Of a stretch of DNA of 64,000 bases, positions 21,490 to 33,279 are shown piece after piece. The stretch is from the NCBI GenBank assembly GCA_963383645.1, contig OY726558.1, forward strand, positions 185,745,634-185,809,633. The letters run 5' to 3'. The notes under the pieces are model-generated. The model did no database searches, had not been told where the DNA came from, and saw nothing but the letters and a program-made list of their open reading frames with translations. Every line of letters begins with the position of its first letter. Within the stretch, counting starts at the first letter, position 1. The translations under genes were made by a program, and so were the position numbers. This DNA comes from Muscardinus avellanarius (Eukaryota > Chordata > Mammalia > Rodentia > Gliridae).

Positions 21490-22115
21490 TTTAATGGATG
21501 GATCCTGTCCTTAGCCACGCTCCTGTGTGTAAATATATTTGAAAGCAATTTTATTGTTTCAAAGCCTTTCCCATCCATTATCACATATGATTTTTCCCCA
21601 ATAACTCCTGTGACATATCATTATTGCCTACCTTTTGTTCTTACAATGAGAACTTTGAGACTCTGAGAACGAACTCATCCTAAACCACAGAGCAATTACA
21701 CCAGGTCCAAATGAAAAATCCCAAGCATCTGTCTCCAAGTCATAGTGCTTGCCAGTATACCTTAACAGTCGTAAGAGACAACTTTTATTAGATTGGGAAT
21801 TAACCATGTCTCTAGTTCTAGTCACTCAGAACATTCATCATCACTTGGGGATAGATGTGAGGCATCCGAGAGCAGATGAAGCCCTGAATGTGATACATCA
21901 AGATGAACAGGTTTGTGCAGGGAAGAAAAGGAGAAGGAAGAGGGCAGGCTTCCCCCCAGCACTGACTGCTACAGCAGCGAGTCTCTGCTATCTCATGACA
22001 GGAGCATTACACAAATGAATACTAATTCACGGTAACTAGTAAAATGTTGGAGAATGAGAATAAAATATAAGAAATTTTTAAGTGCCAATATAATGATATA
22101 ATTTTTAAGCTAGAA
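20800..22115. other. Single-copy DNA with a (CA)n tract
   Basis: Contains a (CA)n run at 21458-21487. Otherwise no gene or repeat recognised. Confidence 0.45.
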
Positions 22116-22128
22116 AAGATCATAAAAC

Positions 22129-22335
22129 TGTGTGTGGTGGTGCACGCTTATAATCCCAGCATTTGGGAGGCTGAGGCAGGGGGATCGTGGTTCGTAGCCA
22201 GCCTCAGCTACTTAGTGAGGCCCTCTGAAACTCAGTGAGACCCTGTTTCAAAATATAGAATAAAATATAGGACTTGGAGTGTAGCTCAGAGGTAGAATGC
22301 CTCTGGGTTCCATACCCAGTATCATATTAAAAAAA
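22129..22335 (+). mobile_element. B1-dID-type SINE with target-site duplication
   Basis: 'tgtgtggtggtgcacgctt' to 'gtgtagctcagaggtagaatg' and 'ccagtatcatatt', A-rich tail. 'atcataaa' on both sides is a likely target-site duplication. Confidence 0.9.
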
Positions 22336-22464
22336 TCATAAAGTTAACATGTATTGAACCTTCTATTAGTTATCACTAACATAGTTTATATGTTAAACAT
22401 TTCTATTAATGATAGAAACTGTGTTCATTAATAGAATTATCATTAAGAAAAACTATAATCACTA

Positions 22465-22625
22465 TATAAATCACTATATATTCCTCATATATATATATCA
22501 TATATATATGAAGGAGAGCTATATATATATATCCCTCATATATATCTATATATTATATATTTCAAATATATATGAGATATATATCATATTATAAATATAA
22601 GTGGGAGAGAGGGCTCATGTATATA
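22465..22625. repeat. (TA)n-rich satellite-like stretch
   Basis: Imperfect TATA/ATAG/CATA repeats abutting the tail end of the next minus-strand SINE. The Ile/Tyr-rich open frame here is an artefact of composition. Confidence 0.9.
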
Positions 22626-22817
22626 TAGTGGGGATTGAACCCAAGGGCATTCTACCTACAAGCTATACCTCAAGCCCTATTTTATTTTTATTTGGAAATA
22701 GAGTCTTGCTAAGTCTGAGAGCCTTGCTAAGTTACTCAGGTAGTCTCTAACCTGCGATCCTTCTGTCTCAGCTTCCCAAGTACTAGGATTATAGATATGT
22801 GCCACCACTCCCAGCTA
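22626..22817 (-). mobile_element. B1-dID-type SINE
   Basis: Minus-strand copy with 'ggggattgaacccaagggc' (ID half) through 'tgtgccaccactcccagct' (start of the B1 half). Confidence 0.88.
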
Positions 22818-22819
22818 AT

Positions 22820-24885
22820 ATGTTTTAAAATAAAACTATAAAACAATATACAGATAAAGGTACCATCAAAATGAGACATATTGCCATTTAACCAGTTTAG
22901 AGTTTCAGATTTGCAAGGTGAAAAATCCTAGAGGTCTGTTTTTTTTTTTAATAACAAAGTGAATGTACTTAATGCTACTGAACTGTACATTTGAAAATAA
23001 TTACCATGGTAACTTATACTATGTGTTTTATCACAGTGAAAAGTAACACAACAGGGGAAAATTTGTCAGCCACTCAGTTATTAATCACCTCACTAGACAG
23101 TTACCAACCGTCCTTTCCCCAGTAGCCATCACATCTGCTCTAAATTTCCTCACTCTTTTTTTCCATGGGCATTTTAATTTGAGACAACCATGTCTCCGAA
23201 ACCTATTGACTCTTACACCCTTCCTCTTTGTAGTCATTAAAAATACTAAAAAGAAAACAGAGTCACCACGCTGTAAATAGAAAACCGCCTCAGGAAATTG
23301 GTCTCGTTCAAAAGCCCTGCTAATATCAGCAGCAACTAAAAAAAAGCATCGACATAACTTCTCAGGCTCCGAGAAAAATGTACATGGGACTAATGAAAAT
23401 CAGACATGGCATCCATTAAGAAATTTAATATGGATGGAAGCTCTTCATTGTCATTTAATTCTATATTTGGTCCCTTTTATGGGATTCTTATTTCGCCACT
23501 GTAGCTACACACTGCCAAGTAATTTAAAATAAACTAAAAGGGCCAGACATTTCATCTATAGGATGCCAAACGTTTGGAGATTTCAGAAACAAATCATGTT
23601 TCAAATGACATTTGACCCATACTGAATGTAGTTGTCAATTTCTTTAGCCAGGTATTCTAGATAGGAGTAAGAGAATATAATCAGAAGAAGAAATGGTCTA
23701 AATCCTTAGGTACAAAGATTCTTTAAATAGACTTTGTGAATATTCACAAAATATTAATACCGTCCTTTCTAATTTTTTTTGATCTAACAGAGCTCCTGTA
23801 AGATAGGATGCAGGGAAGAGCAAGGCAGTGACCAGCCTCTTCACCATCTGATTTCTCACTAAACAGGTCCATTTTCGTCACAGCTGGACTTCACATTGGT
23901 TTCTGTTAATTTGGTGACTTGCTCTTTTCCCTTGGTGTATGCAGCAGGTGAGCCTGAGGAGTTTTAAAATGCTTTCTTGAGCAAGAAAGGTGGTAGATTC
24001 AACTTTCGTATGCTCTAGTCTGATTTCCTAAGAGGCACGTATTTAATCTTGCTGAAGTATCCTGATACACCGTTACTTGACTAAATGAGAGAGAAAAATA
24101 GTGGATAGGACAATAAGACTAATTTTTTTAAAAATTTCTCAACACTTTGCAGTATTTAGGAATAAATCTGCCAATTTCTGCTACTTAGTCAGTATGCATA
24201 TCATGTGAACTACACCTATAGAAATAAATTTGCACACCCATGATCCGGAGGCAGTCTGAAGCCCTTAGACGTCTACGTGAATGCATGATGACTGCAGTGA
24301 AATATATTTATCCCACAAGTGAGGAGAGAATTGATTACTCTAGAGAGCTCCAGCCATAACTAATTCACAACGACTCTTTCTTATGATGAAGATAAATATT
24401 CCGTGTCATTCTGACCCATAAAATATACTGTTTTTACAACAGATCCATTGTAATAACTCATCTTAAATGTCTTATGGACATATTTTTCTATGATTTCCAA
24501 ACACGAATCATTTGGCATTCTTGTTTTCAAAATAAGTTGGGGAATTAAAAATAATAAGTAGCACAAAGGAGCATTGTGATGTTTACTCCAGAAATAGAGA
24601 TATAATATTGTGTGCGTGAGGTATAAATGTTTCTTTCTTGATATTTACCAAGGACATACTGCTTGTGCATGTTGGTGGGTATGTTTTGCACTTTTAAGAC
24701 TCCCCTGGGGAGAAGCCGAAGCTTCACACAGAGGGCTTTATTTGTAAGTGAGCAACTGGACAGTAAGCTAATACCCAGTGTGGCTGTTTGGTCCAGGAAA
24801 AATGCTTTTCCTATTTCTTATCCACCACTTTACCATAGCTGTGTCTATTTGAAAGTGGTAAAGTCATCCACTTGCCTCCGTAATA
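22820..24885. other. Single-copy AT-rich DNA, nothing recognised
   Basis: About 2 kb with no repeat I recognise and no plausible gene. Several TAAT-rich patches around 23380-23480 and 24280-24420. Confidence 0.45.
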
Positions 24886-24892
24886 ACAACAA

Positions 24893-24906
24893 CCTCTTCT
24901 CCTCCT

Positions 24907-24940
<34 letters not shown>

Positions 24941-24993
24941 CTCCTCCTCCTCCTCCTCCTCCTCCTTCTTCTTCTTCTTCTTCTTCTTCTTCT

Positions 24994-25053
<60 letters not shown>

Positions 25054-25088
25054 CTCTCCTCTCTCTCCCTCCCTCCCTCCCTCCTCCC
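24893..25088. repeat. 196-nt pure pyrimidine microsatellite
   Basis: No purine on the plus strand across the whole tract. Order: (CTC)n with CTT variants, (CTT)n, a long (CT)n, then CTCC/CCCT repeats. It produces spurious poly-Ser and poly-Glu frames and lies at the tail of the next minus-strand SINE. Confidence 0.97.
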
Positions 25089-25292
25089 AATACTAAGAAT
25101 TGAATCCAGGGGCATTCTACCTCCAAGCTATACCTCAGGCCTGTTTATTAGTAGTAATATTGTTATTATTATTTATTTTGATTTGAAACAGTGTCTCAGA
25201 TAAGTTGCTGAGGCTGGCCTCAAATTTATTACCTTCCTGTCTCAGCCTCTCAACAACTATGATAAGATGCATGTGCCACCACACCCAGTTTC
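25089..25292 (-). mobile_element. B1-dID-type SINE
   Basis: 'gaattgaatccaggggc' (ID half) to 'catgtgccaccacacccag' (B1 start). The linker between halves is expanded AT-rich sequence. Confidence 0.85.
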
Positions 25293-25639
25293 CCCTCTAT
25301 AATTTTTTGACACTTTTTGCAATGCATTTTACGTGTTTGGCACTTTTGTCTTTTTTTTTCTTTCTTTCTTAATTAGCAGATGGAAGATCAAAGTAAAAAT
25401 CAAAGTCTTGGAATTGGGTACTTGTGAAAGTAGTTTCATAAACCATTTTCTGTCAGTTGATGTAAATTATCTTGTCTGATCATTTAGAACATATTTAAGT
25501 GCCTTGTATATTGGACTTAATGTTGGAAAAAAGAAAGATAAGAAGAAGAACTATGAATTAAAATGACATGGGCTGAAAATTTGTAGCTTATATCTTCTTA
25601 GGTTTACTTATTTCATAGGTTCTTAGCATAAATTAGAAT

Positions 25640-25760
25640 CAGTAGTAATTAGATATATCCTTAATATAATGTTCCATATTTACAGATGAAGAGAATTTGA
25701 CTCAAATAGGTCAAGTTGCCCAAAGTCACATACCAGGTATGATGAAATAAAGTTAAACAA
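25640..25760 (-). mobile_element. MIR fragment
   Basis: 'acagatgaagagaatttgac' then 'aagttgcccaaagtcaca' is the antisense MIR core order. The following SINE may have split it. Confidence 0.55.
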
Positions 25761-25768
25761 ATGAGGAT

Positions 25769-25970
25769 TTTTTTTTGTACCAGGGATTGAACACAGGGGC
25801 ATTTTGACCTCTCAGCTACCCACCCTGGACCTTTATTTTTTTTTAAAATAGGGTCTCATTAAGTCGCTGAGGACCTCACTAAATTGTTGAGGCTGTCCTC
25901 AAATTTGTGATCTTCTTGTTTCAATCTCCCAAGTACTGGAATTACCGGCATGCGCCATCATACCCAGCTA
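25769..25970 (-). mobile_element. B1-dID-type SINE
   Basis: Poly(T), 'agggattgaacacaggggc', and B1 start 'gcatgcgccatcataccc'. Confidence 0.87.
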
Positions 25971-25974
25971 AGAG

Positions 25975-27590
25975 ATCCTTCTTTCATGCAGTTGTCTACT
26001 AAGTACCAGACTCTGTATTAGGCCAACTGGTTAACATTGAAGCCAGGACCTGACTTCCAGCCCAGTACTCTGGGTCTCATTTCTTTCAGCCCTTCTCTTC
26101 CTTTTCTCTTGCTTGACTTTCTGAGTCTACATCATGCAGCAGCTTCCCCAGGGGCTTATTTATCGGCCCTCCATCTCACCCTGTACATTGTGGTTCTCAG
26201 CTCAAGGGCAGAAGATCTTGTCCATCCCTCTGGGAGAGTCTAATAAGCTCAGGTGAGGCACAGCTTGACATTTGGAGCAACCATAAATGGTGTGAACTAT
26301 TAAAGGCACCGAACTGTTGCATGTTAACAACAGAAGCCTTCCATTCATACACGCCAGAAAAATGAAGCTTCCTAAAAATCATCACTTGATTTGATATTCA
26401 TAGACCCTGCTCACCTTAAATCCTGTCCCTAAACCATCAGAAGTAGCAAGTCTGTCTTGCCTGTGAGTTTATCTTAGTAACAGTGGTTTGGTGCATTGTT
26501 TTGGATGTAGACAACTCATATTAAACCAGTAATAAAAGCAGAACTAGCTCACGAATGCTTTAGAGAGTCTCCTTATATCAACAGTCTCCTATGAATAGAT
26601 AATTCTGTTCACCAGTAGCAACTGTGTTTTGGATAATGCAGGAAAAAATTGCTTTCTCAATTTTGGACTGATGATTAATGTATCTGTGAGTAAAAAACCA
26701 ATAATAGAAGGTGAGGCCTGGATTCTTCCCTGTAAGCTATCTCTAAAATGTAAATGTTTGTCGATTAAATGCATCTTAGTAGCCAATATTGGTACACACA
26801 AGAGCACAAATACACAGGCAAATATTTATTATCATGACTCATATGCCTGTACTCTGACTGTAGAATAAAAGGTTTATGGAAAAACTCAAATACAGTTGTT
26901 GAACTTTATCATGCATAGAGCTGGGGGTCATTTTTCTTTGTTTATGAATATGAAGACATTGATTTTTAAAAATGAGATTTGATGAAGGGAATGGTAATTT
27001 GTAAATGGCACTTAAAATATGTTTTAAAACTACTCTTAAAATATATAAAATTTTACACATCATAACTATACTGCTATCCCATTGTATAATATACTAGTGT
27101 ATCATACTCTGCATGCTATGTGAACTGACAACAGGAAAGGAAAATTTATCTTGGTGCTTCTTTTTCTGCCTCTTTTCAGTATATTTAAGTCACTAAATAT
27201 TCTATAGTAAACAGCCTAGGTAGCAGCTGGGTCTCTCCCAGAACCATGTTTAAGTAGGAAGGATATATATTACAGCAAAAGTGTCAAGTGAGCTTCTTTA
27301 CCAGTGTGCAACCTGACCATCTCGTGCACCTGCAATCATCCCCTTGGTACCTAACCCTCTACCTCTATGTCTTTCCCACATCTTTTTGTAAGTCACATCA
27401 CCAACATGGACCCTCTTTCTGATGCATTGTTTAAAAATTTTCTTTCTGGACCTTGCTAAAACCAAATCTTGTTAAGACACCAAGCCTTGTTAGGACCTCT
27501 TACTGAGGATTCATGTACCCTCAGTATCTTCAGTAAGACACAAATGTACATTATAAGAATGGAATCAAAGTTTATTTGTTTGTTTGTACA
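25975..27590. other. Single-copy DNA, nothing recognised
   Basis: No gene or clear repeat. Short open frames on both strands have no recognisable content. Confidence 0.45.
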
Positions 27591-27596
27591 TTTGTT

Positions 27597-27851
27597 TGTG
27601 GTTCTGGAGATTGAGCCCAGAGGAATTCTATCTCTGAAATATACCCCTAAACCCATATAATATATATATATATATATATATATAATATTTTATATATATA
27701 ATTATATATATATATTGTTTTGAAACAGGGTCCCATTAAGTTGCTGAGAGTCTCACTAAAACTACAACTGAGGTTGGCCTTGAACCTATGAATCTCCTGT
27801 CTCAGCCCCTCAAGTTCTAGGATTACAGGTGTTTGCCAACACACCCAACTA
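27597..27851 (-). mobile_element. B1-dID-type SINE with (TA)n in its linker
   Basis: 'ggagattgagcccagagg' and 'tgtttgccaacacaccca' mark the two ends. A (TA)n tract at 27658-27715 replaces the normal A-rich linker between the two halves. Confidence 0.82.
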
Positions 27852-27854
27852 GTT

Positions 27855-28285
27855 TTTTCTGTTTTAAGAACCAAGGAAAATCAAACTTATCTATACACTA
27901 AGGAGGAGGAAGGAGAAAGATTAAAAATTTGAGAAACAGAAGAGCAAGGGGAATTATTTCCTTTTAACAATAAGTAAAGTTAAGGGAAATAGTACAAAGC
28001 GGAGTAAGGCAGGATGGTTTGAAGGCGATGAAGGAGAGGATGGGTGAATGAATGGGCTTCTATGACACAGAGATGAGATGCTAAAGAAGTTGAAAAGACA
28101 AGTGTATAGGAAAGTCGAAGTGCTGAGGGAAGTGTGGGACTGGATATAGATTTGTAGGTATCTTCATGGAAGATGGATAAGAATAGACTCAAGATAACTG
28201 AAAGTATTGTGAAAAAATGTTTGAAACTCAGCTGATCTTGAAAAGCCTGAATAGTAAATCCAACCATCTTATTTAAAGAGCTAGC
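27855..28285. other. Purine-rich single-copy or very old L2-like DNA
   Basis: Faint resemblance to antisense L2, too weak to call. No gene. Confidence 0.3.
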
Positions 28286-28286
28286 A

Positions 28287-28855
28287 AAATGAAGTAAGAG
28301 CTCACTTGATGGGAGAAAATCCTTTCCAGCTACTCCTCTAGTAGAGGACTAATATCCAGAATATATAAAGAACTCAAAAACTTAGCACTAAAAGCCAAAC
28401 AATCCAATCAAAAATAGCGATTGAACTAAGAGACACTCCTAAATTAGAAGAAATACAAATGGCCAATAATCATGTTTAAAATATATCCATCATTCATTAG
28501 CAATCAGGGAAATGCAAATCAAAACTACACTGAGATTCCATCAGACTGAGAGTGCCAATCACCAAGAATACATATAATAATAAATTCTTGTAAGGATGTG
28601 GAAAAATAAGAACTCCTATTCATTTTTGGAGGTATTGTAAATTAGTACAACTACTTTGGAGATCAGTTTGGAGATGGCTGGAAAGACTAGGAATGAAACC
28701 ACCATATGACCCACTGTACCACTCTGGTATTTTCTAGAAGAATTAAAGTTAGAATACTGCAGTGATACATGCATTCCATTTTTATAGCAGCATAATTCCT
28801 AATAGCCAAATCATAGAACCAACCTAGGTGTCTGTCAGCAGATAGATAGCCAAAT

Positions 28856-28889
<34 letters not shown>

Positions 28890-29374
28890 TATGTATATGT
28901 ATATGTATATATGTATACACACACACATACACACACAATGGAATTCTACTCAATCATAAAAAACAAAATTATGTCATCTGTAGGAAAATTGGTATAACTA
29001 AAGAATATTATGCCAAGTAAGATTAGCCAGTCTCAGACACTTAAAGGTCATATGCTTTTTTCTCATATGAGGAAGCTAGAGAGAAAATAGAAAAAAAATA
29101 GACTTCATATAAATGAGGAAAGAACTAGGAGAATAGTGAAAGTGGATTGGGAGAGGTAGGTAGAGAGGGAGAAAAGGAGGCTTAATGAAAGAGACAGTTT
29201 AAATAACGCTGTGTCTGTATTTGATGGCATCCCATCACCGTGTACAGGGGACAGGGAGGGGGACCCAGAGGGAAACACACCGAGAGCTGTGTGCGCCTAT
29301 GTCTGTATCGCTTTGAACCACACTATGATGTGTAACTACAGTGCACCAATAAAGGTATGTAAAAATGAAGTAAG
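28287..29374 (+). mobile_element. 5'-truncated L1 with perfect 13-bp target-site duplication
   Basis: aaaatgaagtaag occurs at 28287-28299 and again at 29362-29374. Between them is the end of ORF2 ('aggactaatatccagaat', 'gcaaatcaaaactacac', 'atggaattctactcaatc') and the 3'UTR ending 'tgcaccaataaagg'. Internal stops and small deletions show it is dead. A (TATG)n/(CA)n microsatellite at 28858-28936 has grown inside ORF2 just before the conserved 'aatggaattctac'. Confidence 0.92.
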
Positions 29375-29379
29375 TCTTC

Positions 29380-30305
29380 TGGAAATTCTAACAGGCCAAA
29401 GAATACACAGGTGTTCAGGTGTGCTGAGAGTGTAGAGTTGTTAAGGTAGCTCTAAGAAGAACAAGCTTTCAAGGATGGCCGTGCATGGGGATTGGACCGG
29501 GGACATTTGTGCCTGGAGGGAAAGAGCTCACAAAAAGGCTCAGAGGGCATTAGGATCTGGAAATTTTGGCGAGAGCAAATAGCTATGATCAATAGGGCAG
29601 TTCCAGGCAGTGAGGAGAACAAAATTGTTCCCCTGTGGCCAGCCCTCTGTCATGAAGGAGGATGAAGGACATGGGAGAGAAAAATGTCCTGTTCAATACC
29701 TTTGTCTTCAAAGTCTCCATCTTTCTTAAGTGTAGTTAGAAACTGTCCCTGACTTCAGGCAGCCCATCCGGGAAATACTCAGGGAATTATTTTTTAATTT
29801 GCTGACTTGCTTTGATCATATTCTTCCGATATCACAATTCTGCAATACGTCCACAGTCCATTCTTTGGGGGCTCAAATGTAGATCTAGTCCGGGATCTGC
29901 ATTTGTCTTATCAGGTAAGTAAAACCTCAGGCAGGGTATTGCACCGAACTTATTTTCTCATTGAAAAACTGGAACTAATGAGTTTCGCCTTCAAAGGATG
30001 TTTTGAGGATAGATTATGTACCACTATAAAATGTATAACCTTTTTAATAATTTAAAAATTTTATATCTGTCTCTCTATTCTCACCTGTGCATTAAGAAGC
30101 CTCACTGCTGAGCAGTGATTTTTCAGGCCTGACTTACCCCCTGCTAATCTGAAATAGCGGAATGGGCTATTCTGCCTGAGTTTTCCTTTTCAAAGAAGAT
30201 CATCTTCCCTGTCTTTCTCCTTTCTTTTAACTGCCACAATTCTGCTGTGAATTTCAAAGATACAAACTTTAACTTACCTTAGAGAAATTGCCTCACAATG
30301 TTAAG
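29380..30305. other. Single-copy DNA, possibly very old L2 at its start
   Basis: 29400-29660 is purine-rich and could be L2 antisense. The rest is unassigned. No gene recognised. Confidence 0.35.
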
Positions 30306-30314
30306 TTCTGTTTC

Positions 30315-30415
30315 CCCTTACGTGGTCTTGCAGGATCTTTAGAATGATGAGTGAGGATGTACATAAACTGGCCAGAATTATGTCTCATAAATAGGTGCTC
30401 AGCAGATATGAGCTA
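30315..30415 (+). mobile_element. MIR-like fragment
   Basis: 'tctcataaataggtgctcag' with 'atatgagctac' matches the MIR 3' pattern (cacatagta... gctcaataaatgttagctac). Confidence 0.45.
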
Positions 30416-30419
30416 CGAG

Positions 30420-31615
30420 ACACTGATTTTGCAAGTCTTGTAATAATCTCCAAACCTCACTTCCCCGAGCATAACTTTAACATTACAGTTTTTCATAATT
30501 TACCATTTGGTATGGTTCTCATGGAAGCTCATCATAAACTGGCTTGTGATTCTCACTATATGATAAACCTCTGAAGACAGAAACTAGGTTTAAATTCTGA
30601 AATATATTTCAAGTCCCTCTTCGAATTCAAGAACAATGAACATGTAATCAATATTTGCCCTGAAGTCTGGTGTGACAGACAGCATCACACCTCCTAGACA
30701 TTAGCAAGAAGAAAAATATCCTTTTAATGTATTTGTCTGATTAAGTAAGCAAAAAAGGCTACTATTTCTGGAAATGGGTTTTGCAGTTCAATTATAGGAA
30801 TTCTCTCAGATGTGGTCAGTACCTACAGATCATAACTCTCGTGCATCCTGGACAGAAATTAGTCATAATTCTAATAGAGGGGTTTTAAAGCCAAGAGTCC
30901 GCTTGGCATATTTATGCAGCTTGTATTTACTTTTGCTGAAATAATTGAATTTGTAACAATTATGAGGCAGCCCAGCTCTCTTTACTGATGAGTATTGATT
31001 GTTGCACTGCAGAAGCTCTCCCTCATTAAAAATAAAGTGTTTCAGTCATTGTGACTCCAGCAGCAGACCTCGGTGTCATTGTTATAGTAATCATGTGTTT
31101 GATGGATATATTGGGATCTCTTTAAGGCTTCGGTTGTAACATAATGATTTGCAAAGCTTTCAGAAGTTAATTATCTTGCGAGTCACAGGGGAAAAAAAAA
31201 AATGTTTCTTCACCTTAGTCTAGAAGAGAACTACAGTGAATGACAAGGGTCACCTTAGGAAGAGAACTTGCCAGTTTGATGAGTTCATTCTTGCCCAGAG
31301 ATCAGTGGGGAAGTAAGGTAGAGAATTATTCCACTACTAAGGGCAGCAAATATGCAAGTACTTGTGGAATAATTTTCAGAGAGTTGTAGAAGAGTTTAAG
31401 CAGGGCCCCAGTATAGAATACAATGACTTCCAGAAGCAGCAGGTGGAATTCAGTACTACTGAGAACAGAACAGGGAAGATTCCTGAGCAGGGGCTGGCTG
31501 GGTTGGAAGGGTCGATGTAGCTAGTACAGTAAGTAGGAAGTTGAGTCTGTCTATGATGTGGAAACAGGATGGAAAGAAAGAAATCTTGGAGCACATAGAA
31601 CATGACAAAGGTATC
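30420..31615. other. Single-copy DNA; 30890-31190 may be conserved
   Basis: No repeats recognised. 30890-31190 has balanced composition, TAAT cores and no simple repeats, the look of a conserved non-coding element. This is judged by eye only. Confidence 0.4.
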
Positions 31616-31619
31616 ACCT

Positions 31620-31800
31620 CAGCCTGGAGCAAACTAATGGAATAAAGGCCCTGTTGCCTGTGCTGAAATTGGAAAGGATGGAGAAATGAGCAGAGGAGCT
31701 TTGGACCTGTAGGTGACTGTATTTGGTGAATGAGTAAGTATAAAGCAGAGAAAGAGCTGGGATCGAAATGACTTAAGGCTTGTAGTTGGGGTGATGTTTT
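31620..31800 (-). mobile_element. L2-like internal fragment
   Basis: Purine-rich text 'tgagcagaggagctttgg' and following resembles the antisense internal L2 region seen more clearly at 39405-39965. Confidence 0.4.
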
Positions 31801-32004
31801 AATCATTAATGAAGGTTACTTAAAAGGCAAAAATATTACAGTAGTAGGTGATGTTATAAAAGATTTATGCTTCTAGAATTGAAAATGCTAGCAGAAAAAC
31901 AAATAGAAATGGTCACCAGAGAGTTAGGCTCCGCATTATTCTACAGCACATTTCTCTTTGTGGAAATGTATGAGGGTTTGGGTCTGTTTTGTTTATTTTT
32001 TTTA

Positions 32005-32310
32005 AATAGAAATAAACATAGAATTACTGGGTCATAAGACTTGGGCATTTCTAATTTATTTGATACTGTGAACTTTCTTTCTGAAGTGGTCATACAAATT
32101 TAAATTTTCCTCAGCTGTTTAAGAACTTTCCCAGTGTTGTTTATTTATCAAAGTTTTTTTTTAACATTTGGCCTATAGCATCTTTCTTTAGTTAGCATTA
32201 ACCTAGATACTAATAAAAATGAGCATCTTTTTATACATTTAGCAGCAATTCAGAGTCCCTGTTTTCTGAATGTACTATTTATATTTTTTGTCTTTTTAAA
32301 TTAAATTATA
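32005..32310 (-). mobile_element. Very old L1M ORF2/3' fragment
   Basis: 'agaattactgggtcataag', 'tgaagtggtcatacaaattt' and 'aatgagcatctttttatac' follow the antisense order of old L1 elements. Confidence 0.65.
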
Positions 32311-32454
32311 TTTCTCCTTTTGGTCTTATAGATGTTCTTTCTGTAACAGTATGCTAATCCTCCACAAATACCTTTTTCTAGTCTGTCTCTCTTAACCCCA
32401 CCTATCACCTTCTCTTTCTAAAATATACACCTTAGTCTATTGCCACAAAATCTG

Positions 32455-32735
32455 TTTATTCATGCATATTTTGAACTTCAGGACTCACTTAATATGTCAT
32501 TCTTCTGTGAAACATTCTTTTATTTCCCGTGTGACATAGTTTGCCTTTTCTTCTGACTCATATACTTTGTATTCTTTAATATAGAGTCAATATAGCCTTC
32601 TGAAAATTAATAATATTGTTTTACTCACATGAAAAATATCTACATTGTATATTTCTTAATGGTTCTCCCCACCTTTGTATTCCCAGAAGCTGAGCCAGAG
32701 TCCAGGATATACTAGACATTCAGTAACTGCTTTTC
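32455..32735 (+). mobile_element. L2 3'-end fragment
   Basis: 'acttaatatgtcattcttc', 'cccacctttgtattcccag' and 'agacattcagtaactgct' match the sense L2 3' region ('tagtaggtgctcaataaat' position). Confidence 0.65.
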
Positions 32736-32997
32736 TATTTGAATTCCCTTAGAAAAAATAAGATACAATTTTTACTTAGTTACAGAGGATTTTTCACCTT
32801 TTTTTTAAGCCATAGGCTTGGTCTCACTCCTATTCTCCTATAATAGTATGCTTTACATAAAAAAATTACATGAGTATATAACCATTCTAAGCTAATCAAT
32901 ATGTTGATTTTTTGAACTTCCCAAGAAAAATAATCATTGTAAAGAAAGTATATTTTTATTTGTGCTTCTTGAAATAACATTGTTAAAAGATATATAT

Positions 32998-33181
32998 CAG
33001 CCAGCTGTGGTGGTACACACCTGTAATCTCAGGACTTGAGAGGTTGAGACATGAGGACCATCGAGGCTCTCTGAAACTTAGTGAGACCATTTCAAAATGA
33101 AAAAGAAAACAGAGCAAGAGGATGGTGTGTAGCACCGAGGTAGAATGTCCCTGGGTTCCATCCCCTGTAACACCCAGTAAT
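32998..33181 (+). mobile_element. B1-dID-type SINE
   Basis: 'ccagctgtggtggtacacac' to 'gttccatcccctgtaac'. The tail has turned into a (CA)n microsatellite. Confidence 0.85.
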
Positions 33182-33182
<1 letters not shown>

Positions 33183-33221
<39 letters not shown>

Positions 33222-33276
33222 GTACATGCATGCACAGGCAGGCACACATGTACACATGCACACATACACACACACA
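33183..33276. repeat. (CA)n microsatellite with ACATGC interruptions
   Basis: Pure CA at 33186-33218, then degenerate CA/GCA/TACA repeats. Grown from the tail of the preceding SINE. Confidence 0.95.
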
Positions 33277-33279
33277 AAG

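Noticed and set aside
24663..25126. 146-aa Ser/Leu-rich plus frame and Glu/Arg-rich minus frames
   Set aside because: Pure translation of the pyrimidine microsatellite.
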